Shown in pieces: positions 47,682 to 55,820 of a stretch of 64,000 nucleotides of DNA (its first letter is position 1; each line of letters opens with the position of its first letter). The DNA is from CAZDXB01 sp964509335. GTDB taxonomy: Bacteria; Bacteroidota; Ignavibacteria; Kapaibacteriales; UBA2268. The stretch covers positions 1-64,000 of the forward strand of contig CAZDXB010000008.1 of NCBI GenBank assembly GCA_964509335.1. Reading direction: 5' to 3'. A model generated the notes under the pieces. That model was given only the letters and a program-made list of their open reading frames with translations, was not told the DNA's origin and searched no databases. The translations under genes and the position numbers were made by a program.

Positions 47682-48106
47682 TCTTCGGGGCGGTTTTTCA
47701 TTTGAATTTGAACGGATTTCAATTCCGACAGGTCTTTGCTTAAGTCGATTAAGTTTCTCGAGCAACCCGTGTCGCCCTGAAAGTATATCTTTTCGAATCT
47801 TTCGCTTGTTCGCCGGTCTTCGTCGCCGATTAGAGCTTTTAGCGAGTCCACAAGTATCGATTCGGTTTCTTTAGTTTCCGTGATTAGCTTTTCAATTCCT
47901 TCGGCGTTCGGTTCGGAGGTTGCTATTGTTTTATACAGCTTCCAAAGCGCCGCGCCGTGGAATATTATGTCGGCGACGAGTTCCGGTTCGTCGAAAGCGG
48001 CGCCCAACTCCAAAATCGCGCCTAAATCGTCGCGTTTCCTCAAGGAAGCGCCGCTTGAGTAATCCAAAAATTCGAGGATTTCTTCGGTGTCTTTACATAA
48101 TTCCAT
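47678..48106 (-). CDS. Hypothetical helical protein
   Basis: A 142-residue acidic, all-helical cytosolic protein with no signal peptide. Two Cys are present (4th residue and a TGCSRNL segment). No family recognised. AAGGTGG lies before the ATG, and the C terminus overlaps the murE stop by 4 bases in convergent orientation, which suggests a genuine gene but not a function. Confidence 0.55.
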   Translation of the reverse strand: MELCKDTEEILEFLDYSSGASLRKRDDLGAILELGAAFDEPELVADIIFHGAALWKLYKTIATSEPNAEGIEKLITETKETESILVDSLKALIGDEDRRTSERFEKIYFQGDTGCSRNLIDLSKDLSELKSVQIQMKNRPED

Positions 48107-48235
48107 TTTTCGCCACCTTCGTTATTGCCAATTACTCTTTCCTCGAATTTAATCTTAAATCGATAAAATCCAAAATGAAAGATTTACTTAACAACGATTA
48201 CTTTCAACAGCGTTTTTAGCGGAAGTAAAACCTCC

Positions 48236-49579
48236 CTACATCTTCACGAACTTCAAAATATCGCAACCCGCTCTGACGAAATACATTCCCGGCGGCAAAT
48301 CTGATATATCTATTCGTTCGCTTAGCTTCGCGCTCGTCTTTACTTTGCGTCCGAAAACGTCATATATGACAATTCTTACTCCCCTCTCTGCTTGCGGAGA
48401 GGGGTCGGGGGCGAGGTTGCGGATTTCAATGTAATCGCTCGCCGGATTCGGATAAATCGCGAGTTCCTTCGCTTCCGTTTCGTCTCTCACGGCGCTTGTA
48501 TCGTCGGGAAAATTAAAGAAATCGCCTTCGTAGCGGAAGATGCCCGCGTCCCAAGTTCCTATTAGCGGCGTCCGCCCAGCCCAGCATACGAGCATCTTGC
48601 GGCAATGCTCCATCGCTTCGGGGCGCTCGTAAACCCAAGTCTCGCCGCCGTCGTTGGTCCTTGCTATTTTACCCCAATAGCCTACTGCAACACCGTTATT
48701 CTCATCGGCAAACGCGATGTCAAAAAATCCTTTCTCTGGATTTTCTAATTCTTTATGAATTAATTCCCAATCGTAGCCTCCGTCGGTTGTTTTGTAAACT
48801 ATATCGTAATAATCATAATCAGGCAGGGATTTATCGCTTCGCCAGCCGCTAGCATAGCATAAAGTATCGTTAACAAAATAAATACTTTCCATAGCGTCGA
48901 ACCAATTGCCGGAATCTTTTTGAAAGTAGGATAAAGTATCCCATCTATTCTCCTTTAACTTATATTGTACAAATCTCTCACCTAATTTAGAGCTACTTGC
49001 CCAAGGACTTGCATATGACATTACCACTGTATTCGAATCTAAAAACACAGGCGAATAATAAGTCTGATTTTTATGCAGTTTCGGATGCCTCTCAAAAGTT
49101 TCCCAGCCGTCGGTTGTTTTATAGATGGAATTTGAATTTATGACAATACCAATACTTGTATTATACATAGCAATGTTATCAGGGTAATGATTATCTGGGT
49201 CTAACATTATGGTTTTAAATGTTTTGCCTCCGTCTGTGCTTTTCTCTAAGAAAGTTTCATCGTCTGATAGAACAAAATAATAGCCGGGATTTGGTGATAC
49301 TCCTTCTTTTACGTTTAATATCCTCGGCGATTCGTGTTTAGTAGTTTCTATTAAATCCCATAGCTTACCGCCATCTGTAGAAAAATATATTCTACAACCG
49401 TAATCTTCTTTTGTCGCGTGCTGTACGATTGCATAGCAATTATTGCTATCGTAGCATTGAATTGATTGTACGTTACTTTTTGTTGTGTTCTGCGTGTTGT
49501 CAAATACCTCAACTAATTGCCAGTCGCTTCCTAATGCAACATAATTTGATAATAAAATCAAAATTATCATCTTCTTCAT
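48236..49579 (-). CDS. T9SS-sorted Asp-box propeller protein, copy 1
   Basis: The 447-residue secreted protein has a short signal peptide (about 1-18) and a BNR/sortilin-like propeller built on repeated Asp boxes (FSTDGGKLW, KSTDGGKTF, KTTDGWETF, KTTDGGYDW, RTNDGGETW). A T9SS sorting domain occupies about 370-447 (AIYPNPASDYIEI, IYDVFGRKV, LPPGMYFVRA). Between DYIEI and VRIVIYD it has the insert RNLAPDPSPQAERG, encoded by a dispersed palindrome. It is near identical to the protein encoded at 50548-51891. Likely surface-exposed; ligand unknown. AGGAAA lies before the ATG. It is followed 50 bases upstream by the 49630 gene on the same strand. Confidence 0.85.
   Translation of the reverse strand: MKKMIILILLSNYVALGSDWQLVEVFDNTQNTTKSNVQSIQCYDSNNCYAIVQHATKEDYGCRIYFSTDGGKLWDLIETTKHESPRILNVKEGVSPNPGYYFVLSDDETFLEKSTDGGKTFKTIMLDPDNHYPDNIAMYNTSIGIVINSNSIYKTTDGWETFERHPKLHKNQTYYSPVFLDSNTVVMSYASPWASSSKLGERFVQYKLKENRWDTLSYFQKDSGNWFDAMESIYFVNDTLCYASGWRSDKSLPDYDYYDIVYKTTDGGYDWELIHKELENPEKGFFDIAFADENNGVAVGYWGKIARTNDGGETWVYERPEAMEHCRKMLVCWAGRTPLIGTWDAGIFRYEGDFFNFPDDTSAVRDETEAKELAIYPNPASDYIEIRNLAPDPSPQAERGVRIVIYDVFGRKVKTSAKLSERIDISDLPPGMYFVRAGCDILKFVKM
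48379..48417. repeat. Palindromic element inside coding sequence, copy 1
   Basis: CCCCTCTCTGCTTGCGGAGAGGGG at 48381-48404 plus a TCGGGGGCGAGGTT tail. It matches the intergenic repeat at 85-120 and is translated in frame as NLAPDPSPQAERG in the linker of the sorting domain. Confidence 0.8.
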
Positions 49580-49629
49580 ACTATTTTCCTAAATTTGCTT
49601 TTAAATTAATAATTAAAGATTTTAATATT

Positions 49630-50349
49630 CTATCTAATTATATGGAATTTTCCCGTTTTAACCAAAATCCCATCAGTAGATATTCTGTATATATATACTC
49701 CCGATATTAACGATGAAATATCAATCTCAATTATCTTTCTGCCGCTCATAATTTTTTGACTTTTGTTAATCGTCAGTTTTCCGGTGATATTATATATTGA
49801 TATATCTACGTTCGCGGCGACTGTATTTTCAAATATTATCCTAATATAATTATCGTAGTAATATACAATTACAAAATCATCACCCATCGTTTTTACTGTG
49901 TCTATTTTTCTTTCCTCATTAAGTTCAGAATCTTCAAAAGCTGGTATCTTAGGGTACAGTTCGTCGAAATCCTTAAGGTAATCGCAAACGTCGTAACAAT
50001 CCATAGTTCTTAATTGTACCGTATCGCAATTTCCGCCTTCGGTTAGCTCTCCCAAATCCTGAATTAATACGGAATCTATATCATACCGACATACTTTTAA
50101 CTGTCTCGCGCAACAGTCTTCATTACACGGTTCATAAATGGTATATCCTGTATTCGGATTAGTCCCGCCTGTTTGCAGATTAGGTTTATTATCTTTTCCT
50201 ATTGTTTGCCAGCCCGGATCCCAATACCAATCGGTCCAGCAAGACACTTGAGAGACGCGCCACTGGATACTGCAAGTGTCTGCTGTACTATCAGTAACAA
50301 TAGTTTCCCAACTCGGCTCAAAGTCCATATCGTTTTGTTTTATAATCAT
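49630..50349 (-). CDS. T9SS-sorted protein with truncated start, copy 1
   Basis: The 239-residue frame lacks a signal peptide and a ribosome binding site; it begins MIIKQNDMDFEPSW only 25 bases from a MITE-like element. The middle is Cys-rich (CCARQLKVCRYD, CDTVQLRTMDCYDVCDYL). A T9SS sorting end is present (about 165-239: DISIYNITGKL, ISGVYIYRI), without a canonical YPNP block. I infer that the 5' end, including the signal peptide, was lost when or before the element inserted. The identical copy at 51942-52661 must then have been duplicated in this broken state. Without a signal it would not reach the T9SS, so it is probably a pseudogene. Confidence 0.55.
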   Translation of the reverse strand: MIIKQNDMDFEPSWETIVTDSTADTCSIQWRVSQVSCWTDWYWDPGWQTIGKDNKPNLQTGGTNPNTGYTIYEPCNEDCCARQLKVCRYDIDSVLIQDLGELTEGGNCDTVQLRTMDCYDVCDYLKDFDELYPKIPAFEDSELNEERKIDTVKTMGDDFVIVYYYDNYIRIIFENTVAANVDISIYNITGKLTINKSQKIMSGRKIIEIDISSLISGVYIYRISTDGILVKTGKFHIIR

Positions 50350-50374
50350 TTTTGCGGCAATATACTACTTTTTT

Positions 50375-50525
50375 GGGACAGTCTCAAAACTCAATTATAT
50401 CGAATTTCGACCCCTTCGGGTAAACCCGAAGGTTGACGTAATCTCACAACTGACGCGTATTTCAAAGAAAAGTCAACCTCAGGGTTTACCCTGAGGGTAA
50501 GCAAAACGTAAGTTATGAGACTTAG
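50375..50525. mobile_element. MITE-like palindromic element, copy 2
   Basis: Ends GTCTCAAAAC (50381-50390) and GTTATGAGAC (50512-50521) form inverted repeats. Inside are the palindromes CCTTCGGG-TAAA-CCCGAAGG and CCTCAGGG-TTTA-CCCTGAGG. It is related to the element at 17341 and lies between the two duplicated gene pairs. No coding capacity. Confidence 0.75.
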
Positions 50526-50547
50526 CGGGATTCAAGATTTTGAACCC

Positions 50548-51891
50548 CTACATCTTCACGAACTTCAAAATTTCCGCTCCCGCTCTGACGAAATACATTC
50601 CCGGCGGCAAATCGGATACGTCTATTCGCTCGGCGAACTTCGCGCTCGTCTTTACTTTGCGCCCGAACACGTCGTATATTGCAATTCTTACTCCCCTCTC
50701 TGCTTGCGGAGAGGAGTCGGGGGCGAGGTTGCGGATTTCAATGTAATCGCTCGCCGGATTCGGATAAATCGCGAGTTCCTTCGCTTCCGTTTCGTCTCTC
50801 ACGGCGCTTGTATCGTCGGGAAAATTAAAGAAATCGCCTTCGTAGCGGAAGATGCCCGCGTCCCAAGTTCCTATTAGCGGCGTCCGCCCAGCCCAGCATA
50901 CGAGCATCTTGCGGCAATGCTCCATCGCTTCGGGGCGCTCGTAAACCCAAGTCTCGCCGCCGTCGTTGGTCCTTGCTATTTTACCCCAATAGCCTACTGC
51001 AACACCGTTATTCTCATCGGCAAACGCGATGTCAAAAAATCCTTTCTCTGGATTTTCTAATTCTTTATGAATTAATTCCCAATCGTAGCCTCCGTCGGTT
51101 GTTTTGTAAACTATATCGTAATAATCATAATCAGGCAGGGATTTATCGCTTCGCCAGCCGCTAGCATAGCATAAAGTATCGTTAACAAAATAAATACTTT
51201 CCATAGCGTCGAACCAATTGCCGGAATCTTTTTGAAAGTAGGATAAAGTATCCCATCTATTCTCCTTTAACTTATATTGTACAAATCTCTCACCTAATTT
51301 AGAGCTACTTGCCCAAGGACTTGCATATGACATTACCACTGTATTCGAATCTAAAAACACAGGCGAATAATAAGTCTGATTTTTATGCAGTTTCGGATGC
51401 CTCTCAAAAGTTTCCCAGCCGTCGGTTGTTTTATAGATGGAATTTGAATTTATGACAATACCAATACTTGTATTATACATAGCAATGTTATCAGGGTAAT
51501 GATTATCTGGGTCTAACATTATGGTTTTAAATGTTTTGCCTCCGTCTGTGCTTTTCTCTAAGAAAGTTTCATCGTCTGATAGAACAAAATAATAGCCGGG
51601 ATTTGGTGATACTCCTTCTTTTACGTTTAATATCCTCGGCGATTCGTGTTTAGTAGTTTCTATTAAATCCCATAGCTTACCGCCATCTGTAGAAAAATAT
51701 ATTCTACAACCGTAATCTTCTTTTGTCGCGTGCTGTACGATTGCATAGCAATTATTGCTATCGTAGCATTGAATTGATTGTACGTTACTTTTTGTTGTGT
51801 TCTGCGTGTTGTCAAATACCTCAACTAATTGCCAGTCGCTTCCTAATGCAACATAATTTGATAATAAAATCAAAATTATCATCTTCTTCAT
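50548..51891 (-). CDS. T9SS-sorted Asp-box propeller protein, copy 2
   Basis: The 447-residue protein is identical to the 48236-49579 protein through about residue 385. It then differs at several positions in the sorting domain: PDSSPQ for PDPSPQ, IAIYD for IVIYD, AKFAERIDVSD for AKLSERIDISD, and GAEILKF for GCDILKF. Signal peptide, five Asp boxes and T9SS end are as in copy 1. The C-terminal differences with an identical body suggest that recombination between sorting-domain sequences made the duplication, or that conversion keeps the body uniform. Confidence 0.85.
   Translation of the reverse strand: MKKMIILILLSNYVALGSDWQLVEVFDNTQNTTKSNVQSIQCYDSNNCYAIVQHATKEDYGCRIYFSTDGGKLWDLIETTKHESPRILNVKEGVSPNPGYYFVLSDDETFLEKSTDGGKTFKTIMLDPDNHYPDNIAMYNTSIGIVINSNSIYKTTDGWETFERHPKLHKNQTYYSPVFLDSNTVVMSYASPWASSSKLGERFVQYKLKENRWDTLSYFQKDSGNWFDAMESIYFVNDTLCYASGWRSDKSLPDYDYYDIVYKTTDGGYDWELIHKELENPEKGFFDIAFADENNGVAVGYWGKIARTNDGGETWVYERPEAMEHCRKMLVCWAGRTPLIGTWDAGIFRYEGDFFNFPDDTSAVRDETEAKELAIYPNPASDYIEIRNLAPDSSPQAERGVRIAIYDVFGRKVKTSAKFAERIDVSDLPPGMYFVRAGAEILKFVKM
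50691..50729. repeat. Palindromic element inside coding sequence, copy 2
   Basis: Same element as at 48379-48417, with one change (GAGGAGTC for GAGGGGTC), so the encoded linker is NLAPDSSPQAERG. Confidence 0.8.
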
Positions 51892-51941
51892 ACTATTTTC
51901 CTAAATTTGCTTTTAAATTAATAATTAAAGATTTTAATATT

Positions 51942-52661
51942 CTATCTAATTATATGGAATTTTCCCGTTTTAACCAAAATCCCATCAGTAGATATTCTGT
52001 ATATATATACTCCCGATATTAACGATGAAATATCAATCTCAATTATCTTTCTGCCGCTCATAATTTTTTGACTTTTGTTAATCGTCAGTTTTCCGGTGAT
52101 ATTATATATTGATATATCTACGTTCGCGGCGACTGTATTTTCAAATATTATCCTAATATAATTATCGTAGTAATATACAATTACAAAATCATCACCCATC
52201 GTTTTTACTGTGTCTATTTTTCTTTCCTCATTAAGTTCAGAATCTTCAAAAGCTGGTATCTTAGGGTACAGTTCGTCGAAATCCTTAAGGTAATCGCAAA
52301 CGTCGTAACAATCCATAGTTCTTAATTGTACCGTATCGCAATTTCCGCCTTCGGTTAGCTCTCCCAAATCCTGAATTAATACGGAATCTATATCATACCG
52401 ACATACTTTTAACTGTCTCGCGCAACAGTCTTCATTACACGGTTCATAAATGGTATATCCTGTATTCGGATTAGTCCCGCCTGTTTGCAGATTAGGTTTA
52501 TTATCTTTTCCTATTGTTTGCCAGCCCGGATCCCAATACCAATCGGTCCAGCAAGACACTTGAGAGACGCGCCACTGGATACTGCAAGTGTCTGCTGTAC
52601 TATCAGTAACAATAGTTTCCCAACTCGGCTCAAAGTCCATATCGTTTTGTTTTATAATCAT
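51942..52661 (-). CDS. T9SS-sorted protein with truncated start, copy 2
   Basis: This 239-residue frame is the exact second copy of 49630-50349, sharing the missing signal peptide and the adjacent MITE-like element. It therefore shares its likely pseudogene status. The sorting-domain end (ISGVYIYRI...GKFHIIR) is intact. Confidence 0.55.
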   Translation of the reverse strand: MIIKQNDMDFEPSWETIVTDSTADTCSIQWRVSQVSCWTDWYWDPGWQTIGKDNKPNLQTGGTNPNTGYTIYEPCNEDCCARQLKVCRYDIDSVLIQDLGELTEGGNCDTVQLRTMDCYDVCDYLKDFDELYPKIPAFEDSELNEERKIDTVKTMGDDFVIVYYYDNYIRIIFENTVAANVDISIYNITGKLTINKSQKIMSGRKIIEIDISSLISGVYIYRISTDGILVKTGKFHIIR

Positions 52662-52686
52662 TTTTGCGGCAATATACTACTTTTTT

Positions 52687-52863
52687 GGGACAGTCTCAAA
52701 ACTCAATTATATCGAATTTCGACCCCTTCGGGTAAACCCGAAGGTTGACGTAATCTCACAACTGACGCGTATTTCAAAGAAAAGTCAACCTCAGGGTTTA
52801 CCCTGAGGGTAAGCAAAACGTAAGTTATGAGACACCCCCATAGTAAAAACATAGTTATGAGAC
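52687..52863. mobile_element. MITE-like palindromic element, copy 3 with 30-base extension
   Basis: Bases 52687-52833 equal the element at 50375-50521. It is followed by 30 extra bases (52834-52863) ending in a second AGTTATGAGAC, as if the right end had been partly duplicated. Nothing else of note was seen in 52864-53022 apart from the 17-base gene-end copy at 52891-52907 and the promoter of the next gene. Confidence 0.7.
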
Positions 52864-53022
52864 TTAGCGGGGTTCAAGATTTTGACCCCCTACATCTTCA
52901 CGAACTTTACATTATCGGCGGCTTTTCTTTTTTCCCGCTAAAAATTCTCTTTTTGGTTTCTTAAAAATTCATTAAATTTTGTTAATAGTTAAATTATAAT
53001 ATAGACAAATTGAGAGGCTCTA

Positions 53023-55662
53023 ATGAAAAAGATTTTTACTTTGCTTGTAGCTCTGCTCTTTCCGTTCTTTGCTTATTCGCAACAGGACGCGATTATAATC
53101 GACCATACTTGCATTGATTTGTCGGATATACCGGAGAATTGGATAGATTCGGCGAAACAGAATTTGTATATCGGTTACGGGCATACTTCGCACGGCAGTC
53201 AGTTGACGGCGGGTATGAACGCGCTGGAATCGTATTATACCGACGGTAGTTACGATTGGAGTCATTCCGGCGGACCAGGGGAGCTTCATTTATACGAAGG
53301 CGACGGATACGGCGACGGCGACCTAGACCACGATTGCGGCTACGCCGGCTGGGAAGACGAAACGAGCGAGTATTTGGACGCTCATCCGGATTGCAACGTG
53401 ATAATATGGTCGTGGTGCGGTCAAGTTAATAGCGTGGATTTACAGACGCATTATCTTCAGCCGATGGAGCAGTTGGAAAGCGATTATCCGGACGTAACGT
53501 TCGTGTATATGACGGGGCATCTGGAAGGTCTCGGACCGAGCGGAAGTCTTTACCAAGCGAATCAGGAAATAAGGAATTATTGCAACAATAACAATAAAAT
53601 TCTGTTCGATTTTGCAGATATAGAGAAATATACGCCGGACGCGGACACTAACTTCCAACAATACAACGCCGACGACCAATGTCGCTACGACCATCCTGAA
53701 GGCGGAACGAGAAATTGGGCGAACGATTGGCTCGGCGGGCATCCCGGGCATTTGTTGACGGCGATATCTCAGGAATGCGGCAGTTGCGCTCATTCGGTTA
53801 GCTTGAATTGCGTAAAAAAGGGCATCGCATGTTGGTTTTTATGGGCGAGAATAGCCGGTTGGTCGGGTTCTTCGGAACCTCCGACGAGAAGTATTGCTAC
53901 GGGAACTATTGTCGGTTCTCCGTTTTGCGCGGGCGAATATATCGACGTTCCGTTTACCATAGAAGGTTCTTTTAATTCCGGCAACTACTTTATAGCTCAG
54001 CTTTCGGACGCGAGCGGCGATTTCAGCTCGCCCCTTGTTCTCGATTCTTTGCTGGGAACAAGTTCGGACACAATAGAAGACGTAAAGTTGCCCGACAGTT
54101 TGTCCGGCTGTTCCGGCTACAGAATCAGAGTGGTAAGCGACGCGCCGGCGGTCGTAGGGTCTGACAACGGAAGCGATATTGCGATAAATCCATTGCCGGA
54201 GCCGCAAATAACAAGCGGAAGCGTTCAAGTATGCGAGAACGATGAATATATGTATATCCGTGAAACGGACGTCGGTTCCGATTTTAAATGGAAAGCGGAG
54301 GGCGGCGTAATAGTAGGCGACGACGTAGGAGACACCGTAACGGTAGCTTGGAACGGAATGGGCGTCGGCAAGTTGACGCTTGTCCAGACTAGCGCTTCGG
54401 GCTGTATAGATTCAACGGAATTGGACGTAACGATAAACGCTTTGCCGGAGCCTGAAATAACTTCCGGCGAGGCGTCAGTTTGCGCTTACCATGAAGAATC
54501 CTATGCATGCAATAGTTCCGCCGAGCTGGAAATACAATGGAAGGCAGTCGGCGGCGAAATTGTAGGCGCCGACACTAATTCGAGCGTTACAATTTTATGG
54601 GGAGCCGCCGGTTCGGCGACGTTAACTTTAATTCAAACGGACAGGGACGCCGGCTGCCGCGATTCGTTAAAACAGGCGGTAACGATAAATTCGTCTCCCG
54701 AAGCGGAGATTCTGTCCGGCGACAGCGTCGTTTGCGAGGAAGACGAAGCGACGTATTCAGGTCGGAGCGACCCTTCTATTGAATACCAATGGAGCGTAGC
54801 GGGCGGAACGATTGACGGCGACGCCGACAACGCGAGCGTAATTGTGTTGTGGGAGGCGCCCGGTTCCGGGACGATAACTTTAGTAATGAGCGACGGAGAT
54901 ACCGGATGCAGGGATACGACGCATAAAAGCGTAACGATAAATCCTTTGCCGTCGGTAAGTTTTGCTTGCTCGACAGACGAGATATGCGAGAACGAAGGCG
55001 ATTTCGAGTTGGGCGGCGGTTCTCCCGAAGGCGGTAGATATACCGGAGCGGGCGTAATATCGGGCAGGTTTTATCCCGCGAGAACGGGAGCGGGAACTTT
55101 CGAAATAACATATACCTATGAAGATAACGGGTGCGAGAATAGCGCGAGCGACAGCGTTATCGTTCATTCAACGCCGGAGAAGCCGACGATAGAAGAGCGG
55201 AACGACACGCTGTTTTCCAGTCCGGCTGAGAGCTATCAATGGTATTATAACGAGGAGCGGATAGTATCCGCCGCCGGCCGTTTTTTAGTTCCCGACGGGA
55301 GCGGACATTACGCCGTGGAAATAACGGACGCACATAGTTGCTCGAATATGTCGGATAATTATTATTACGAGAAGACATCCGTTGACATGCAAGATGAAGA
55401 TAAATTTAATTTAGTGGCGCGCCCGAATCCGTTTACCGGCGAGACGACGGTGTATTTTACATTAGAAAACGGCAGTCGGGTGAGCGCGCGTTTAATAGAT
55501 ATTATGGGGAAAGAAGCCGTTAATATTATTAATAGCGAATACATGGAACGGGGAGCGAATAAAATTGATTTCGAGGCAAAAAACATGCTACCGGGGGTGT
55601 ATTATTTGGTTTTGCAAGCGGGAGCTTCGACCGAAACTATAAAACTAATAATAATCAAGTAG
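53023..55662 (+). CDS. T9SS-sorted protein: putative hydrolase-like domain plus PKD-like repeats
   Basis: The 879-residue secreted protein has a signal peptide (about 1-20, AYSQ). The N-terminal domain (about 21-290) has conserved-looking motifs GHTSHGSQ (53-60), NVIIWSWCG, VYMTGHLEG (about 161-169) and WLGGHPGHL (236-244). The His/Ser arrangement suggests an enzyme, but I cannot assign the family. About four PKD/Ig-like repeats of 83-84 residues start near 390, 473, 557 and 640 (PLPEPQITSG, ALPEPEITSG, SSPEAEILSG), typical of Bacteroidota surface proteins. A sorting domain ends it (about 800-879: ARPNPFTGETTVYF, LPGVYYLVL). GAGAGG precedes the ATG. Confidence 0.8.
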   Translation: MKKIFTLLVALLFPFFAYSQQDAIIIDHTCIDLSDIPENWIDSAKQNLYIGYGHTSHGSQLTAGMNALESYYTDGSYDWSHSGGPGELHLYEGDGYGDGDLDHDCGYAGWEDETSEYLDAHPDCNVIIWSWCGQVNSVDLQTHYLQPMEQLESDYPDVTFVYMTGHLEGLGPSGSLYQANQEIRNYCNNNNKILFDFADIEKYTPDADTNFQQYNADDQCRYDHPEGGTRNWANDWLGGHPGHLLTAISQECGSCAHSVSLNCVKKGIACWFLWARIAGWSGSSEPPTRSIATGTIVGSPFCAGEYIDVPFTIEGSFNSGNYFIAQLSDASGDFSSPLVLDSLLGTSSDTIEDVKLPDSLSGCSGYRIRVVSDAPAVVGSDNGSDIAINPLPEPQITSGSVQVCENDEYMYIRETDVGSDFKWKAEGGVIVGDDVGDTVTVAWNGMGVGKLTLVQTSASGCIDSTELDVTINALPEPEITSGEASVCAYHEESYACNSSAELEIQWKAVGGEIVGADTNSSVTILWGAAGSATLTLIQTDRDAGCRDSLKQAVTINSSPEAEILSGDSVVCEEDEATYSGRSDPSIEYQWSVAGGTIDGDADNASVIVLWEAPGSGTITLVMSDGDTGCRDTTHKSVTINPLPSVSFACSTDEICENEGDFELGGGSPEGGRYTGAGVISGRFYPARTGAGTFEITYTYEDNGCENSASDSVIVHSTPEKPTIEERNDTLFSSPAESYQWYYNEERIVSAAGRFLVPDGSGHYAVEITDAHSCSNMSDNYYYEKTSVDMQDEDKFNLVARPNPFTGETTVYFTLENGSRVSARLIDIMGKEAVNIINSEYMERGANKIDFEAKNMLPGVYYLVLQAGASTETIKLIIIK

Positions 55663-55710
55663 CGAAGACGCGCTCGTCTTTGTCAGATAATTACGAATTA
55701 AGAATTTTAG

Positions 55711-55739
55711 CTCATTCCCAAATTGTAATTTGGAATGAG
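55711..55739. repeat. Short dispersed palindrome (ATTCCCAAATT type)
   Basis: CTCATTCCCAAATT-GT-AATTTGGAATGAG, near perfect; the same family as the palindrome at 18438. It sits in the gap between convergent T9SS genes. Confidence 0.6.
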
Positions 55740-55788
55740 GTAGCGCCGAAGACGGGCTCGTTTTCGGTTTTTTCTCGCGTTCGTAGAG

Positions 55789-55814
55789 TAGAGACGCAAA
55801 ATCTTGCGTCTCTA
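55789..55814. repeat. Palindrome GAGACGCAAAATCTTGCGTCTC, possible terminator
   Basis: GTAGAGACGCAA-AATC-TTGCGTCTCT has a stem of about 11 bp. An identical copy lies at 58378-58403, there followed by TTTTTATTTA. Each copy lies close to the 3' end of a minus-strand gene, so they may serve as terminators as well as being dispersed repeats. Confidence 0.6.
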
Positions 55815-55820
55815 ACTATT

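Larger units (their letters stand above)
48236..52863. repeat. 2.3-kb tandem duplication of a cargo-gene pair
   Basis: Bases 48236-50547 are repeated at 50548-52859 with an offset of 2312. From about 48420 onward the two units look identical base for base. The first ~185 bases (coding the C-terminal sorting domain) differ at many positions. A 17-base third copy of the gene end (TACATCTTCACGAACTT) lies at 52891-52907. Unit 2 also carries a 30-base extra piece (52834-52863) that repeats AGTTATGAGAC. Confidence 0.95.

Noticed and set aside
48236..52863. Composite transposon explanation for the duplication
   Set aside because: No transposase and no element copy on the left side (before 48236); a tandem crossover explains the layout better.
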